64,000 bases of DNA, taken from positions 124,001 to 188,000 of the forward strand of contig JASPKZ010007430.1 in the NCBI GenBank assembly GCA_030220185.1, in the 5' to 3' direction. The position numbers and the translations under genes were made by a program. This document shows positions 9,291 to 20,852 of this stretch, in pieces. Every line of letters begins with the position of its first letter. The first letter of the stretch is position 1. Source of the stretch: Diploptera punctata (taxonomy: Eukaryota > Arthropoda > Insecta > Blattodea > Blaberidae). The notes under the pieces were generated by a model. The model saw nothing but the letters and a program-made list of their open reading frames with translations, did not search any database and was not told where the DNA came from.

Positions 9291-10080
9291 TTTTTCATAT
9301 GTTGGCAAATGTTGCATCCCTACTGTAATATTCCATTTTTATATTTTTTTTATAAAATTGTGAAGTACTGAAATGAGACATAGTATGAAATAATTTACTT
9401 TTAAATACCTTACACAAATAAAATGTACTACCGGTATTCAATTAAGTGTTAACAATGTAAGTTCATGAAAAAAGAGGGAGAACTTTAAAAAAAAGAATAT
9501 TCCGATATTTAAATGCTCTAAATCACTCAACCTATTTACACATACGTACATACATACATACTTTTTAAAAGATAAATTGTAATGCAGAACACTAATCTGT
9601 TTGTGCAAAATGGTAGACCATATCCATCAGTCACAACACATTTTACCTCAGGAGTATATTTTATTCCTCTTCCGAAGAAGTCGAAGACGTTGAGGAGGCA
9701 GGCATGCTGCTGAACCAGTTCTCTCTTGCTCCATGAAGAGAAGACGCTGGTGTCCCATGCAATGGTGTTGATCTATCAATATACAAACCATTGAAAACTC
9801 TATTATAACAAATTTTAGACTTTTCCCTCCAACTATAGAGCAGTCTACCTATTCTCTATGAAAGTGGGTCCCCCTGAAATCAAACCCAGATACCTCCGAT
9901 TCTATATGTCGGTGTGCAGCCCACTACACCATTTGAGATACGGTAATAAATACCAACATTTCCACTTATACGATTCTCTTACATCCGAAGGCAAATAGCT
10001 AGAGCTTATTAAGAACACCATCAGACGACTTCTATTCAAAATATTTTTAACGAGAATATTCATTACATTAATATAATAAA
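9291..10080. other. AT-rich non-coding stretch
   Basis: No gene is seen. CATA/TACA repeats occur near 9540-9560. GAAGAAGTCGAAGACG near 9670 is low-complexity. Confidence 0.35.
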
Positions 10081-10132
10081 TTTGGGAATTTTTACATTAT
10101 GAGGTTTTCATTACATTGTTGGTGTTTGTATT

Positions 10133-10620
10133 GTGTCTAGAATGGTGTAGTGGGCTGCAAACCAATGTACAGGGTCAGAGGTCCAGGGTTCAATTCCCAA
10201 TTCAGACGTTAATTTTTCTTTTCAAAAATAAATTTGTCCATGACTGGAACATCAAAATCTAAATACTAAATTATTCAAAAAATTCTCATTCGTCAAATCT
10301 ACTAGACAGACCTCATTTAATTCTTGATCCACCACATATATCTGCTGTAGCTTACTGGTCATGACTATTTGGATGTGTGTCTAGAATGGTGTAGTGGATT
10401 GCAAACCAATGTACAGGGTCAGAGGTCCAGGGTTCGATTCCCAATTCAGACGTTAATTTTTCTTTTCAAAAATAAATTTGTCCATGACTGGAACATCAAA
10501 ATCTAAATACTAAATTATTCAAAAAATTCTCATTCGTCAAATCTACTAGACAGACCTCATTTAATTCTTGATCCACCACATATATCTGCTGTAGCTTACT
10601 GGTCATGACTATTTGGATGA
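10133..10620 (+). repeat. Tandem duplication of a 244-bp SINE-bearing unit
   Basis: Two near-identical 244-bp units run in tandem. Each begins with a tRNA-like SINE (A-box-like GGTGTAGTGG, B box GGGTTCRATTCCC) and the tail TTTTTCTTTTCAAAAATAAA, followed by the same AT-rich sequence. The leader TTACATTATGAGGTTTTCAT lies just upstream at 10092-10111. Confidence 0.85.
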
Positions 10621-10974
10621 ACATCTACACAGAAATTGCATAAAAATTGTTATTGTATTCTCAAAAAGAGGAAATTGATATGAATCCACTATGAAACACT
10701 TCATAAAAAATAAACACATTATATCTAAATATATTACAAATATATGCTTAGCACTAAAAGGATTAAGGACTTTAAAATCCAGACAATTCTTTTATGGTAG
10801 TACAACAATATCCTTGTATTTTGGGTAACTTTGTACCAAGCAGTTTTATTCTGGATATTTGTTACACCTACACCAGGGCCTAACTGCCATAATAATAAAA
10901 TTCTATAAAAACAGATGAAGCATATACACAAGATACTTCTTTATTATACCAAAAGATAGGGAATAAATAATCAT
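10621..10974. other. AT-rich non-coding stretch
   Basis: I see no gene or element end here. Confidence 0.35.
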
Positions 10975-10977
10975 TGT

Positions 10978-11165
10978 TTTGATGATCTTGAAGAAGATTT
11001 TCGGGCTGTAGGCTGAGGTCGTGAGGCTTGTAGTTCCCCGACGTTTCGCCAGAGACTACGTCTGGCATCCTCAAGGGTTGTCTTGAGACAACCTACAGCC
11101 CGAAAATCTTCTTCAAGATCATCATAGCAACTCCGGCCGTGAAAGTCTACGTGAATACAAATCAT
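10978..11165 (-). mobile_element. Penelope-like tail (PLE-C) in inverted arrangement
   Basis: A 30-bp inverted repeat (10983-11013 and 11091-11127, containing GAAGAAGATTTTCGGGCTGT and its reverse complement) encloses a hammerhead region. Just outside lies CGTGAAAGTCTACGTGAAT, which I associate with a widespread insect PLE 3' end. No protein-coding part remains. Confidence 0.6.
11036..11077 (-). ncRNA. Hammerhead ribozyme of PLE-C
   Basis: On the minus strand: stem I CCC/GGG, core TTGAGGA (C to T at its first base), perfect 6-bp stem II (GCCAGA/TCTGGC), GAAAC (11043-11047), then GTC with a two-base-pair stem III. The single C3 change probably lowers activity. Confidence 0.7.
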
Positions 11166-11167
11166 TG

Positions 11168-11405
11168 TTTATTTTTTATTATTTCACTCACCTCATACTT
11201 CATAATTCATAGCAGACCCAGGGTTTCTTCACATATTTTGTGACATTTTCAATGCTGTGTCACAAGTTGTGAACATGACACAGCATTGAAAATGTCACAA
11301 AATATGTGAAGAAACCCTGGGTCTGCTATGAATTATGAAGTATGAGGTGAGTGAAATAATAAAAAATAAACAATATTAAAAAACCTCATAGTGTTATTTC
11401 CTATC
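11168..11405. mobile_element. Palindromic hammerhead element, nearly perfect
   Basis: The arms at about 11163-11265 and 11271-11372 are almost identical inverted copies about 100 bp long, with inner borders ACCTCATACTTC and GAAGTATGAGGT. The leader (minus strand) sits at about 11384-11405. Such high arm identity suggests recent insertion or arm homogenisation. Confidence 0.75.
11283..11326 (+). ncRNA. Hammerhead-like motif with three paired stems
   Basis: Stem I GCA/TGC, stem II TCAC/GTGA, stem III ACC/GGT, GAAAC (11311-11315) and GTC are all present. The CTGANGA box reads TTGAAAA, two transitions from consensus. The fold is kept and the catalytic box decayed. Confidence 0.5.
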
Positions 11406-13130
11406 TACATAACTTAATAAATAATCACCCTTAATATGCTGATTGAAGTCTCAATCAAAATACACGTAAGTGTTTTATAAATAAAAAACTAGGGTAAAAA
11501 TTATAATAAAATAGCTTAGGAATGATTTCACATCAATATATTTTTCAGTCTATGAGGACACACTTACGAAATCTTATATAATATCACAAATAACTTTGTT
11601 AGTTTCAACCTAATGGGACACTCTTACGAAAACTTATATAACCCAAACACATTAGGATAAGTAGTTGAAAACATCTTATATAATATGGCCCTGATAGAAC
11701 TAGGAATATTACAAAAGATTGGGTAAGAAAATAGGGTTTCCATTAGTTTTTGGGAATGGTGAAAGGTAGAGATAATGATATAAAAAGCGGGGTTTTTGGT
11801 AGAAAAAGTCAGAATGGGCTGAAGGGCCTACGGGTCCTCCAGGTGGCAGCGGCAGCTCTACATGGGTAAGATGTATTTTTTCTATACTATTATCTCTCTA
11901 AAAAGTTCATGGTTTTTTAAATGGTCATTTTCAAACATAAATTTAATTAAAGGACCAAATGGTCCAGAGAACTTAGAATAATTTTATTGATTGCATGAAA
12001 TTAAGAAGACCTAAGGGTCAAATAACTTAGAATAATAACCAAAGTTGATTGTTTTCTCACTCTTTGAGTTTTATCAAGTTTTTAGTCTTTTCGGCGCTTT
12101 TCAATATGGCGCTTTTAGCTGGTTTTAATAAGTTGTTTTATGTTTTTGGTTTTAATATTTCTTTATGTTTTGTTTTATTTAAATAAATAGTGTTAATATT
12201 TGGTTTAATGTGTTTATATGTGAGGTTCTCCCACCCAAAACCAAGACCAACCGCTCGGGCCAAAGATCTCTTAAAACATAAAGATTCTTTTTACGCTACG
12301 TTACGGCTGGGCTTAACTTCCACTGTAACAATATTATTTATATATTTAAAAATATTCATTGAATACAGCAGTTTGATAGCAATATTAAGATAAATCAGTG
12401 TGATACAGCATATGCAAAATCACATCAATTTTTTATGTAGATAGAATTCAATAAAACTTATGGGACACTTGCCCATCACTGGGTGTACATTTTAAATTAC
12501 ACTTACGTTTTCCTCATTCTGCAGGCTCCACATTAATCATGTAGAACAATGTTTTTGCATTAATTACAGAAATTGTATCATAAAACCCAAGCAAAACATA
12601 CAATGTATATGGGTATCTCGCATATCTTATATATATCTTGCATATAGATGGAATTGCATTTTCTGAATTGTGACATCACGGAAATGCTCAGGCACTTTTG
12701 TTTGCACTCAAAAGTCACTTTTTTTTAAAAAATTCAATTAAATTAAAACTTTTCACCCACCTCTTTTAATTGTAATAGCAATTGCACTGATATATAATTT
12801 ACTTAATTTTTGTAATTGTATGAAACCCCATTAATTTATTTCATTTTCTTTTATTTATTATTGTCCTAATATTCTTACACACCACTGATCTTACTACTGC
12901 TTGGAAATCTTCATCAATTTCGTTAGAATTTCAATATATCTTCCAGTAGTTTGTATTGTATCTTATTTTTAAATTGATAACAAATGAAGAAAATGTAACA
13001 TGATTCAACTAAAACTATGTTTAAACTTTCCATATTGAGGGTTTAACTGTAATCTCCATTTAAGAGTTAAACCAATTTGGAAAAAGTCAATTCAAGTTTA
13101 AACTAAGAAATAATCTAGGATCAATTATAT
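11406..13130. other. AT-rich stretch without recognised genes
   Basis: Direct repeats of CTTACGAAA...CTTATATAA occur at about 11565-11690. A short GC-richer patch at 11815-11865 and a frame at 12190-12393 match no family I know. Confidence 0.35.
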
Positions 13131-13345
13131 TATTTTTGGTCTGGATATCTTACCTCAATATTAATGTTGATTTGTTCTTGGACATGCTTCAAAACAATTC
13201 TGTTTTATCGTCAGCTTTCCCGTCTGGGAAAGCTGACGATAAAACAGAATTGTTTTGAAACATGTCCAAGAACAAATCAACATTAATATTGAGGTAAGAT
13301 GTCCAGACCAAAAATAATATAATTAAAATAACCTCAAAATATAAC
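13130..13345. mobile_element. Palindromic hammerhead element of PLE-B type
   Basis: Arms 13147-13223 and 13226-13302 are near-perfect inverted repeats beginning CTTACCTCAATATTAATG. The minus-strand leader follows at about 13329-13350. The arm is the same PLE-B 3' terminus found next to the GIY-YIG copy downstream. Confidence 0.75.
13233..13266 (+). ncRNA. Hammerhead-like motif
   Basis: CTGACGA (13233-13239), 6-bp stem II AAAACA/TGTTTT with loop GAAT, GAAAC (13257-13261), AT, and GTC. Core and stem II are perfect. Stem I closes with one G-C pair only. Confidence 0.5.
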
Positions 13346-13480
13346 TTCCTAAAATTAAATATTAATCTAGGATCAATCTCAAAATATTTTATTTTAGGAA
13401 GTAATATTTTGAGGTTCTTTTAATTATATTATTTTGAGTCCGTTTATCTTACCTCAATATTAATGTTGATTTGTTCTTGA

Positions 13481-13512
13481 ACATGTTTCGATTGGATATC
13501 AATCATCTTCAG
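13481..13512 (-). ncRNA. Hammerhead-like motif of PLE-B
   Basis: On the minus strand CTGAAGA (13506-13512), 5-bp stem II GATTG/CAATC, GAAAC (13485-13489), AT, then GTTC. The inverted partner near 14044-14085 has lost GAAAC. Confidence 0.5.
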
Positions 13513-13599
13513 CATATTGCCCAGGCTGGTTGGATTTATGTTGTAAACCCTGGATGTCAATGTCAGCTCCCTCCTGTGGTTCGCCAAAGAACCTCCAAA

Positions 13600-13984
13600 C
13601 GAGGTCATGTTCCGTCATTATTTCGAAATTCATAACTCTGTTTTTGCTTTTCTGAATAAAGATTTTTCCCAAATAGCTCTTTTGTATTTTCTAACTGTTT
13701 TAATAATTTAGTGTCCGAATTTATATTATGTTTTCAGACCAAACATGAGCAGCAACTGCAGATTTTTCTATTTCCCCATTTTTAATATTTCTTATGTGTC
13801 CTTTGGTTCTAATTTGTAGGTTTCTTTTTGTTTTCCTATATATATATCTTTTCACAATGCGTACATTCAATTTGATATATTCCTGATTTTTTATTTTTAT
13901 CAGTTTTTTTTCATTTTTGTTGATTTTAATTAGTTTATTTAAGCTGTGGTTATTTTTCAGTGCTAATTTGATATGGCCAACCAC
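13600..13984 (-). pseudogene. PLE-B GIY-YIG endonuclease fragment
   Basis: The minus-strand frame shows an YIYRKTKRNLQIRTKGHIRN stretch and EKSAVAAHVWSE, which are the GIY-YIG core and its conserved EKSAVAEH extension. It runs on in shifted frames to DLVWRFF. It lacks the reverse transcriptase and the canonical first GIY. The copy at 21200-21610 aligns with it. Confidence 0.75.
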
Positions 13985-14140
13985 AGGAGGGAGCTGTCAT
14001 CGACATCCAGGGTTACAACATAAATCCAACCAGTCTGGGCAATATGCTGATGATGATTGATATCCACAAAACATGTTCAAGAACAAATCAACATTAATAC
14101 TGAGGTAAGATAAACAGACTCAAAATATTAAAATTCATCG

Positions 14141-14184
14141 GAGAACATATTGTTTAAACAATATGTTCTCCGATGAATTTTAAT
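14141..14184. repeat. Perfect 44-bp palindrome
   Basis: AAAATTCATCGGAGAACATA is followed without spacer by its mirror arm, centred on GTTTAAAC. It sits at the junction next to the PLE-B copy. Confidence 0.85.
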
Positions 14185-14289
14185 GATTATACCTCATAAT
14201 GTTTACTTCCCAACATTAATTTAATATAAAATAATCTAGGATCAATCTCAAAAGTGTAACCCTGTGTGGAAAAAATAGCCTTTCAAGTA

Positions 14290-14525
14290 AATCTGGAATC
14301 ATTTTACCTTATAAATTGTTGTGTTCTATTTGAACATGTTTCTATACACCATGCTTACAATCAGTCTGAAAAAGCTGATGATAGTATGAATGGCATATCG
14401 AAACAAGTTCAAATAGAACACAACAATTTATGAGGTAAGATGATTCCGGATTAACTTTATTTAAGAACAACCTTATAATATTTAAATTAAGATTTAAATT
14501 GAACCTCATAGCGGTTTGTTCCTAT
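14290..14525. mobile_element. Palindromic hammerhead element
   Basis: The outer arms at about 14303-14340 and 14403-14440 are inverted repeats ending in TTACCTTATAAATTG and CAATTTATGAGGTAA. The minus-strand leader is at about 14503-14525. The interior is less symmetrical than in sister elements. Confidence 0.65.
14375..14410 (+). ncRNA. Hammerhead-like motif with canonical CTGATGA
   Basis: CTGATGA (14375-14381) is followed by a TATG/CATA stem II, GAAAC (14400-14404), AA and GTTC. Stem I is poor. Confidence 0.45.
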
Positions 14526-14697
14526 AAAAGTTCAAAGAACCTATAATTTATTAATGGCCTTTCAAGGTTTAAACTATGGATAACTGATATAGTTATTGGG
14601 AATTGTAGCATAGATATCTTGATACCATAACTTAAAATAAAAAAAAAAAAAATCTTGTTCCAGGATGTAGTTAGCAACCTGAGGAAAGTGTGCATGC

Positions 14698-14698
14698 A

Positions 14699-14734
<36 letters not shown>
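14698..14734. repeat. (TA)n microsatellite
   Basis: About 17 TA units adjoin the left end of the TIR element. A second run lies at 15672-15706 at its right end. Confidence 0.9.
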
Positions 14735-14737
<3 letters not shown>

Positions 14738-15237
14738 TATTACCTAGCTTCTATGTTCCCACATTTAACATTTTCCCACCTTTTACAACATTCTTTAAAG
14801 GTTTCTTCAGTTTCCCTATATTCATAATGTATTAAAAACCCTGATTATACTTTTCTGCAATTTTATTTTCCCACTATTTATGTCACATCATGTCAATCTT
14901 CAGCATTAAAAATCTAACATATTTGATTATCTCACTTTTGTACAATCGATATATGGCAGAACAACTTTATTGAGCCAAGGAAGCTGGCTTCTAAACAATT
15001 GATAAAGAGCAAAGGAAAGTCATGAAGCTGGCTTTTGTACAATCAATAAAGGGCAGAGCATGTTCATGGAGCCAACAAAGCTGGCTCAGACCTTTCAAAC
15101 ATTTCTGAAATTCAAAATGTGTACTGCAAAAGAAAATTAATTTAATGTCTCAATAAAGAATCATAGTGCTGCTTGCTGCACCTCTCCTTGTTATTTATTT
15201 TTGAAATAGAGAAAGTAAAAGAAAGTAATTTTATATT

Positions 15238-15334
15238 TGAAGAGAAAAATTTTCGCCTAGACTGAGACTCGAACCCGGGACCTTGGCTTTCCGGGCCAAG
15301 TGCACTTGGCAAAAATTTTTCTCTTCAAATATAA
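15238..15334. repeat. SINE-F foldback remnant
   Basis: TTATATTTGAAGAGAAAAAT at the left is mirrored at the right. Between them lies a minus-strand tRNA-like segment with B box GGTTCGAGTCTC. Confidence 0.65.
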
Positions 15335-15404
15335 TTTATCCTTCAATGAGAAGTGTTAAATTAATAATAAAATTGTCAAGTAATTTTATGTTTACATTGA
15401 ACTA

Positions 15405-15515
15405 TTATAGGAATATCACTATGAGGTTTAATTTAATTTTACACCTCACCTCATTCTTCTAAATAAATAAAATACAGAATATGAGGTGAGGTGTAAAGAA
15501 TTTTATTTTAAATTA
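15405..15515. repeat. Collapsed palindromic element
   Basis: It has the leader ATCACTATGAGGTTTAATTT, then CACCTCACCTCATTCT and its mirror AGAATATGAGGTGAGGTG, with only a short centre. The hammerhead part is gone. Confidence 0.6.
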
Positions 15516-15668
15516 AAAGAAGCATTACATTATTCAGCCAATATTTATTTTGCATATTTTATAATGGTTGCAGAATATAGGGGTTAACATTTTTTAGCTC
15601 CTCCTCATTTCCCATAGTTTACACCACTTTCCATCCGGTCCCTTGAAAAGTGTAAAAGAGGGGTAATA

Positions 15669-15708
<40 letters not shown>

Positions 15709-15715
15709 TTCTAAG

Positions 15716-15910
15716 AGCTCTGCCGGCAATAGCTTAGGTACTGGTACGGCAGACAAAAAGAGACACCCTGGTCCTCCAAGTTGGGGGTTGAGCGAGAGGC
15801 TGATAAACTCACCCCATAAAAACTTACATTGTTGAAAATCCTCAAACTAAGCAAGCTGGACTGAATGGAGGCGCAAAAAAGGGGCAATCAAGGCCTGTAA
15901 TGGGCTGTAG
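15716..15910 (+). repeat. LINE 5' region fragment
   Basis: The GC-richer block around CCTGGTCCTCCAAGTTGGGG and AACTCACCCCATAAAAA resembles the 5' leader of LINE copies common in insects. No coding frame is kept. The assignment rests on memory of similar repeats. Confidence 0.45.
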
Positions 15911-16545
15911 CACCAAACATGATGACACATATAAACACACATACAGAAAGTATGTGAAATATTTTTAAAAATAATTAGATGTGGAGATGTAAGTAATCTA
16001 AAAAATGTGATATAAACATTAATAATAAATAGAATGGTGCACGATGTGCATTTGCTGTTGTCTCAGTAGCTATCTTTGTCCTCTTGGATTCCACCAAGAT
16101 AGAGGATCCAAAATTTAAGTTAACATTTGTAATGTAATGCAAGTTTACCTAATGACATAATTAATATAAACTGATACAGTCAAGTTAACAATGTAGTTAT
16201 CTGAATATTAATTGCTGAAATCATGTGTTCAAAAATCACATGACTTAATGATGTTGGATGTAGTAACAGATTATGTTGGTAAATATCGCAAAAAGATAAT
16301 CAAAACAATTTGTAACCTATGGCCCTTTGTAACATACATAATCAAGAAGACATTTGCACTACAATAGCCTAGTTATTTACAAAAACTATTAATAGTTCTA
16401 TTTCTTTGTAATCCATACTCTTGTATTTTTAAGATAAATGAATTATTAATATTGTATTGTAAGCCCATGTTTTCTCTTTACAGAGATTTAGGCACTCTCC
16501 TCCTACAGGGAAGAATTTGAACCATACTAATTTAGTTACACTTGT
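15911..16545. other. AT-rich non-coding stretch
   Basis: I see no gene. It lies downstream of the 3' end of the DGCR2-like gene, whose polyadenylation site or final small exon could be here. Confidence 0.35.
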
Positions 16546-16549
16546 TTTC

Positions 16550-16855
16550 GTATAGATGTCACTTTTGAGTGGTCCGTGGTCAGCGTTCCGCCTCATACTG
16601 ACATCTAGGAAACCAAGATAGTACTAGGACGGAAAAATTTGGTAAATTTTGCTTAGATGCCTTTTCATTCAGGCTTAAGGATTTTTTACGAGCCTGAAAA
16701 TCTTCAGACTCGGGACCCACGGCTAAAGTCCCTCCTGGAGCACTTGCTCCATGGATTTTTCTGTCCTAAAAATCCATCGGCCCCGGCCAGGTTTGAACCT
16801 GCGACCCTCGGGACCAGAGGCAAGGAGCATAACCACTAGTCCACTGCGGCCGATG
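16550..16855 (-). mobile_element. SINE-C, tRNA-derived
   Basis: The minus-strand head has A-box-like CAGTGGACTAGTGGTTATG and B box GGTTCAAACC. The body includes AAGTCCCTCC and CAGACTCGTAAA-like blocks. Sister copies are at 32940-33250 (minus) and 62415-62720 (plus). Confidence 0.8.
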
Positions 16856-16893
16856 TGAATTATTAATGATAATGAAAATAATTATGCACTAAC

Positions 16894-17977
16894 CTGAGAC
16901 GTCTTGTGTGCGTTGGCAGTGTAAGTGATGTTCGATAATATCCCTGTTCCTCAGTATCATAATCCTGAGGTCGCCGATGAAGTGTCATAGTTTCCTGTGG
17001 CGAGGTAATGTTTGGCTCTTGATCCAAATAATATCTTGATCCATGTGTACTTTTACAGTTCTCACATTCGCTTCGATAATCATCATTATCATCGGGAGGA
17101 AGAGGAGGGGGGAGACATTGATAAGAGCAACTACACGCAGAACTGTCTAATGAATTCTTATTCAGATCATTGAGTTTTGGATTGCTAAGTCTTGTGGTGT
17201 CTTGTTTAGCCACAGCACCTTCTGAGACGGACACAGATTGCAAGGATGGGTTAGTATCGCCATTTGGAACTTCCGGTGGTGGAATATTTACACAAGTTTT
17301 ACTCTTACCAGGGACGGCAGTTACACTGGGATTGAAACATTCAACTGGTGACAAAGAAGAAGGAGGACCAATGAGAACATCTTCATAAAATGCATCAGAA
17401 CGAATCGCAGCAACAGCTCCTTCTTCCTCTGCTGTCATTGGCAGAGGCGAAGGTATGTCCATTATCCTTGAAGAACGTCTGGATTCGACTGGTGGTATAG
17501 ATTCTAAAACAATGTCAGCTGATCTCGATCTAGAAGGTTCTGTTGCTTCTGCCGAACGGTGTTCCCTTCCCAGAGTAGAACTTGTAGGTTCAATGCGGAA
17601 ACTTCCACTAGTAGCCAAATTGATAGGAATAGTCCTATGTCCAGTACCAGTGTTCATCAATGTAGCACTTCCACTCCCCCCACCGCCACTAACATTATTC
17701 GATGAAGCTACAGCAGCAGCCAAAGCTGCTTCTGCACGTGCAGCAGCTACAGCTTCTTCGTAAGGAGGTGGAGCTTCACCACGAGGAAAATAATTGCCTG
17801 GGGGTTTCCATAATGGATAATGTGCAGGAGGTTCCTCATAATGAAATTCTATATGATGATCCTGGCTACCTGCTCCCAGGTATCCCATACTGCCTGGTAA
17901 GTAGGCCAAGCTCCCAGCTATGTAACCAATACTACCAAGACTTCGTTCATCTTCACTCAACTGACGATTCTGTCGAC
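16894..17977 (-). CDS. DGCR2: DGCR2/IDD-like membrane protein, cytoplasmic exon
   Basis: This exon opens after TTGTTGCAG and encodes about 361 residues of the intracellular tail. It starts RQNRQLSEDERS and continues through GSIGYIAGS, an EFHYEEPPAHYP block and a PPxY motif (EAPPPYEEA, about residue 85 of the exon). An alanine-rich run and a serine-rich, low-complexity remainder follow. The entry phase (one base from the previous exon) matches the 205-bp exon at 25747-25951. A good donor, CTCAG then GTTAGT, ends the exon at 16894 in phase 2. If unspliced, the frame stops at 16863-16865 after ten more codons. PPxY motifs bind WW domains of Nedd4-type ligases in this and similar proteins. The final exon, if one exists, was not located. 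The open frame above 17977 is intron read-through. Confidence 0.8.
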
Positions 17978-18870
17978 CTGCAACAACATTAGTTATTTGC
18001 TTTACAAGAATTGAAAATGAGGTTTCATGCTTAGGCCAGAATTTCACAACAAATTCATAAAATAATGTCAATCTTTGCAACAAACATAATTGTATTTCAT
18101 ACTAGGTTGAATTTAATTATGTGAATAAGCAAATAAAAATATTAATAGGCACTGCTAATGATGATAGAAAAACATGCTCGTTACTTAGCCATCCCTCTGC
18201 AGAAGCTGTTGTAAGGAGGAAAACTTGGATGAAAATATATTAAAAAAACATAATGAAGCGATGGGAAAATTAATAAGCACATCCTAATAAATACAAGAAA
18301 AATAGTAGCAGTAATTTCGTCCATGGAAAACAGCAAATGATACAAAATGAGTTAACGAGAAGGTTATGTTAGCACATTAGATTTAGTAAGCATTATAGTT
18401 TTGCAGTTTGAATTTTAATTTATGTATACATATTTCGGTTGCTGAGAAATGATCCAAGCAGATAATTTTTTTTTAGATTCTATAAGCTGAAAGTAACTAG
18501 CGTGTGACTTCCAACAGTTGACAAAGCAGCATTTCATTGATTCATGTGATGGACAATGTTAATTGCATAATAAATATAAACCTGATACAGGCCTAAAATA
18601 TTTTATAATTTTCTAGTGTTTTATTCTAAAATTTTCAAATAATAAAGCATTACAAATTAATTTACTTTTTATATAATTTATATCACATATGTTTCTTAAT
18701 GTGATGCATTGTTGGACTGCCTTTTGAATTTCACAGATGCCAGCATGAATTGGGATTTTGCCTTGATATGGTAGGGAAGAATTTGTGAGCTGTCAACTCA
18801 TGAATGAGAGTCTGCAGAGAACTTTGTTCTGGAGACTTCGACTCAGTGCCAAGAATGTTCTCTACCCTTG
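17978..18870. other. Intron of the DGCR2-like gene, no element recognised
   Basis: AT-rich intronic sequence without a convincing transposon or RNA gene. Confidence 0.4.
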
Positions 18871-18874
18871 CATA

Positions 18875-19933
18875 TCTTATATATAAAAATTAATGTTTGT
18901 TTGTTTGTTTGTATGTTTGTTTGTACTTTATGTGTGGCCATACCGTTGATCCGATTGTGATGGGGTTTTTTTGCAAAATGTTCAGGAGATTCCCAGGATG
19001 AACATAGGCTACAAGAGAGTTGTAACTCCTACATGCTTAAAAATCGCCCTTTGTAGTGGAAAACGTGAAAAAAGTAGCTCTTTGGACGCTTAAATGGCTT
19101 ACGCTGCCTAAACCATAAGAAATACACAAAATTAATGTACACAGAATTGAATATCTCAAAAAGCTCTACAAAAAAGTCTGTAACAGCATATGTTTATCTC
19201 TTATGGATAACTCACAAAAACCATTTTTGTCTTTCATTGATACCAAGAGTTCCTTATCTCTTACAGATAACTCACAATAACCATTTTTGTCTTTCATTGA
19301 TACCAAGAGTCTCGCGCCATAGCCGAGTGGTTAAGGCAAGAAGTCTTGGCGCAGAACTAGGGGACTTACGCTGGTTCTAGTCTCTACGGGGGAAGAAATT
19401 TTTCTCATGGAATGTCGACAAAAAAAAAAACTGTTTTGACTCACTCTCATCAATTTATCTTTTTTTTTTCACTCTAATATAATTGTTATATGACGGTTCT
19501 TAACTTATCTGCAAAGGAGGGTACAATTTAGAAGTGGAGGTTTACTTGAAATCCAAAATTAAAAACTCCTGTATATCAAGTGGACCGATTTGGATGGTTT
19601 TTTTTTTCTGTGTGTTTGAGTGGGTCCCTGAATGGTTTTGATTCACAATTGGACTTGGTAGGTGGCGCGGCGATTGGGTTATAATTTTTTTTATGTCAGA
19701 TGCGTTGTCATCTGCATTATCGTTATGTTCCGACATAACTATGTGACGTCATCATTCACACTATCTTGAGCCACAACAGAAGGCTGTAAGAGGTTTTCTT
19801 ACGAACGTATTTAATAATATCTAATTATGACCTAATTGCTGAATTTTATGGTAAAAAAAAGTAACATATTTTTATCGTCCGCCCATGACATGAGAATTGA
19901 ACGTTCGGGCAGGACATCTGCCGGGTATGCTAG
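18875..19933 (+). mobile_element. Non-autonomous Helitron in intron
   Basis: It begins TCTTATATATAAAAATTAAT and ends GCTAG before T. The body matches the copy at 4687, including the SINE-A head at 19312-19400. It has a roughly 200-bp block (19530-19735) not present in the other copy and a local duplication around 19195-19300. No Rep/helicase is encoded. Confidence 0.75.
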
Positions 19934-20029
19934 TGTGTATATATGTATATACATATATATAAGCAATTACGAGGGTCGGAGGAACCAGTCAAGATCAGAT
20001 AGTGAACTAGTGAAATGATTTCAAGAGGG

Positions 20030-20520
20030 AAGACAAGAAGAAAATCTAAGTGTACCGAGAGTGAGTAAAAAGAACAGACAATCAGATAAATTGTGAAGCA
20101 GGAAACTTTATTAGTAGTAAGAAAAGAGGAGAAAAGATTAAGAATATCTGAGAATAGCTATTTGGAAAATTTTTGGACAAAAGAGACATGGACAGACAGG
20201 CGAACAAAAAAGACTACATAACAGTGAACTACGTGATCTTTATGAAACCAGATATAATAAGAACAGTTAAGTCTCATAGACTTTAATGTACAGGACATGT
20301 GGCACAAATGAGGAATGAAAGATGGGCATGAAAACTCGTAGGAAAATCAGAGGGAAAGCACCCAGTAGGTTGGCCAATGAGGTCAGAGAATAACATTAAC
20401 CATGTTTTGAGGAAAGTAAATTATACAGGGGATGATTGGAAAACAAAAAGCTCAGGATAGGGATGTATGGAGACTTTATGTATGCACAGCCATGAACCTA
20501 CAGGTTTGATAGTGCAAGTG
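20030..20520 (+). pseudogene. LINE 3' end, frame-broken
   Basis: Broken frames read LRDLYETR, then a GHVAQM-like segment, GKHPVGWP and a final W(R)...AMNL. This is the usual C-terminus of many insect LINE ORF2 proteins. It is intronic and multiply interrupted. Confidence 0.55.
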
Positions 20521-20850
20521 AATTAGTTAAAAATAACTCGAATGGTATCTCTCTATTCCAAAAGTAATAGGACGGATTCAAGGCATTTAAAAAAAGAACC
20601 GGAACATCATCCACCTGCATCCTGCCCCATCTCAAGTCCTAATAGTAACTAAATTCTTATTTACACTTTCATTTCAAGCCTGCTACATACTACATACTTG
20701 TGTTTGGAGTTAAGCTGCTGAGTTCGGTCACGGTGAAATTCCAAAAAGATGACTTACTATTTTGTTATTTGTAGGTCCACTATCTCACTTACCTCAGTAA
20801 ATAACGCTGCGAGAGGTTATAAGCACAATATAAACTAAATTAGTATGTAC
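20521..20850. other. Intron sequence, nothing recognised
   Basis: I see no gene or clear repeat. Confidence 0.35.
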
Positions 20851-20852
20851 TC

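Larger units (their letters stand above)
13387..14215 (-). mobile_element. Penelope-like element PLE-B with inverted tail copy
   Basis: It begins with the leader (13388-13415, plus sense). The minus-strand PLE 3' terminus lies at 13450-13600 and encloses a GIY-YIG fragment. An inverted copy of the terminus at about 13980-14110 closes it. Both termini carry hammerhead motifs. Confidence 0.75.
14733..15675. mobile_element. Terminal-inverted-repeat element of Tc1/pogo style
   Basis: The ends ACAGTATTACCT and GGGGTAATACTGT form short inverted repeats, and TA dinucleotide runs flank both. The interior has no transposase frame. It carries a SINE foldback (15238-15334) and a collapsed palindromic element (15405-15515). 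Confidence 0.5.

Noticed and set aside
17170..17992. Plus-strand frames opposite the cytoplasmic exon
   Set aside because: They are antisense shadows of the DGCR2-like exon, which has splice sites and family similarity.
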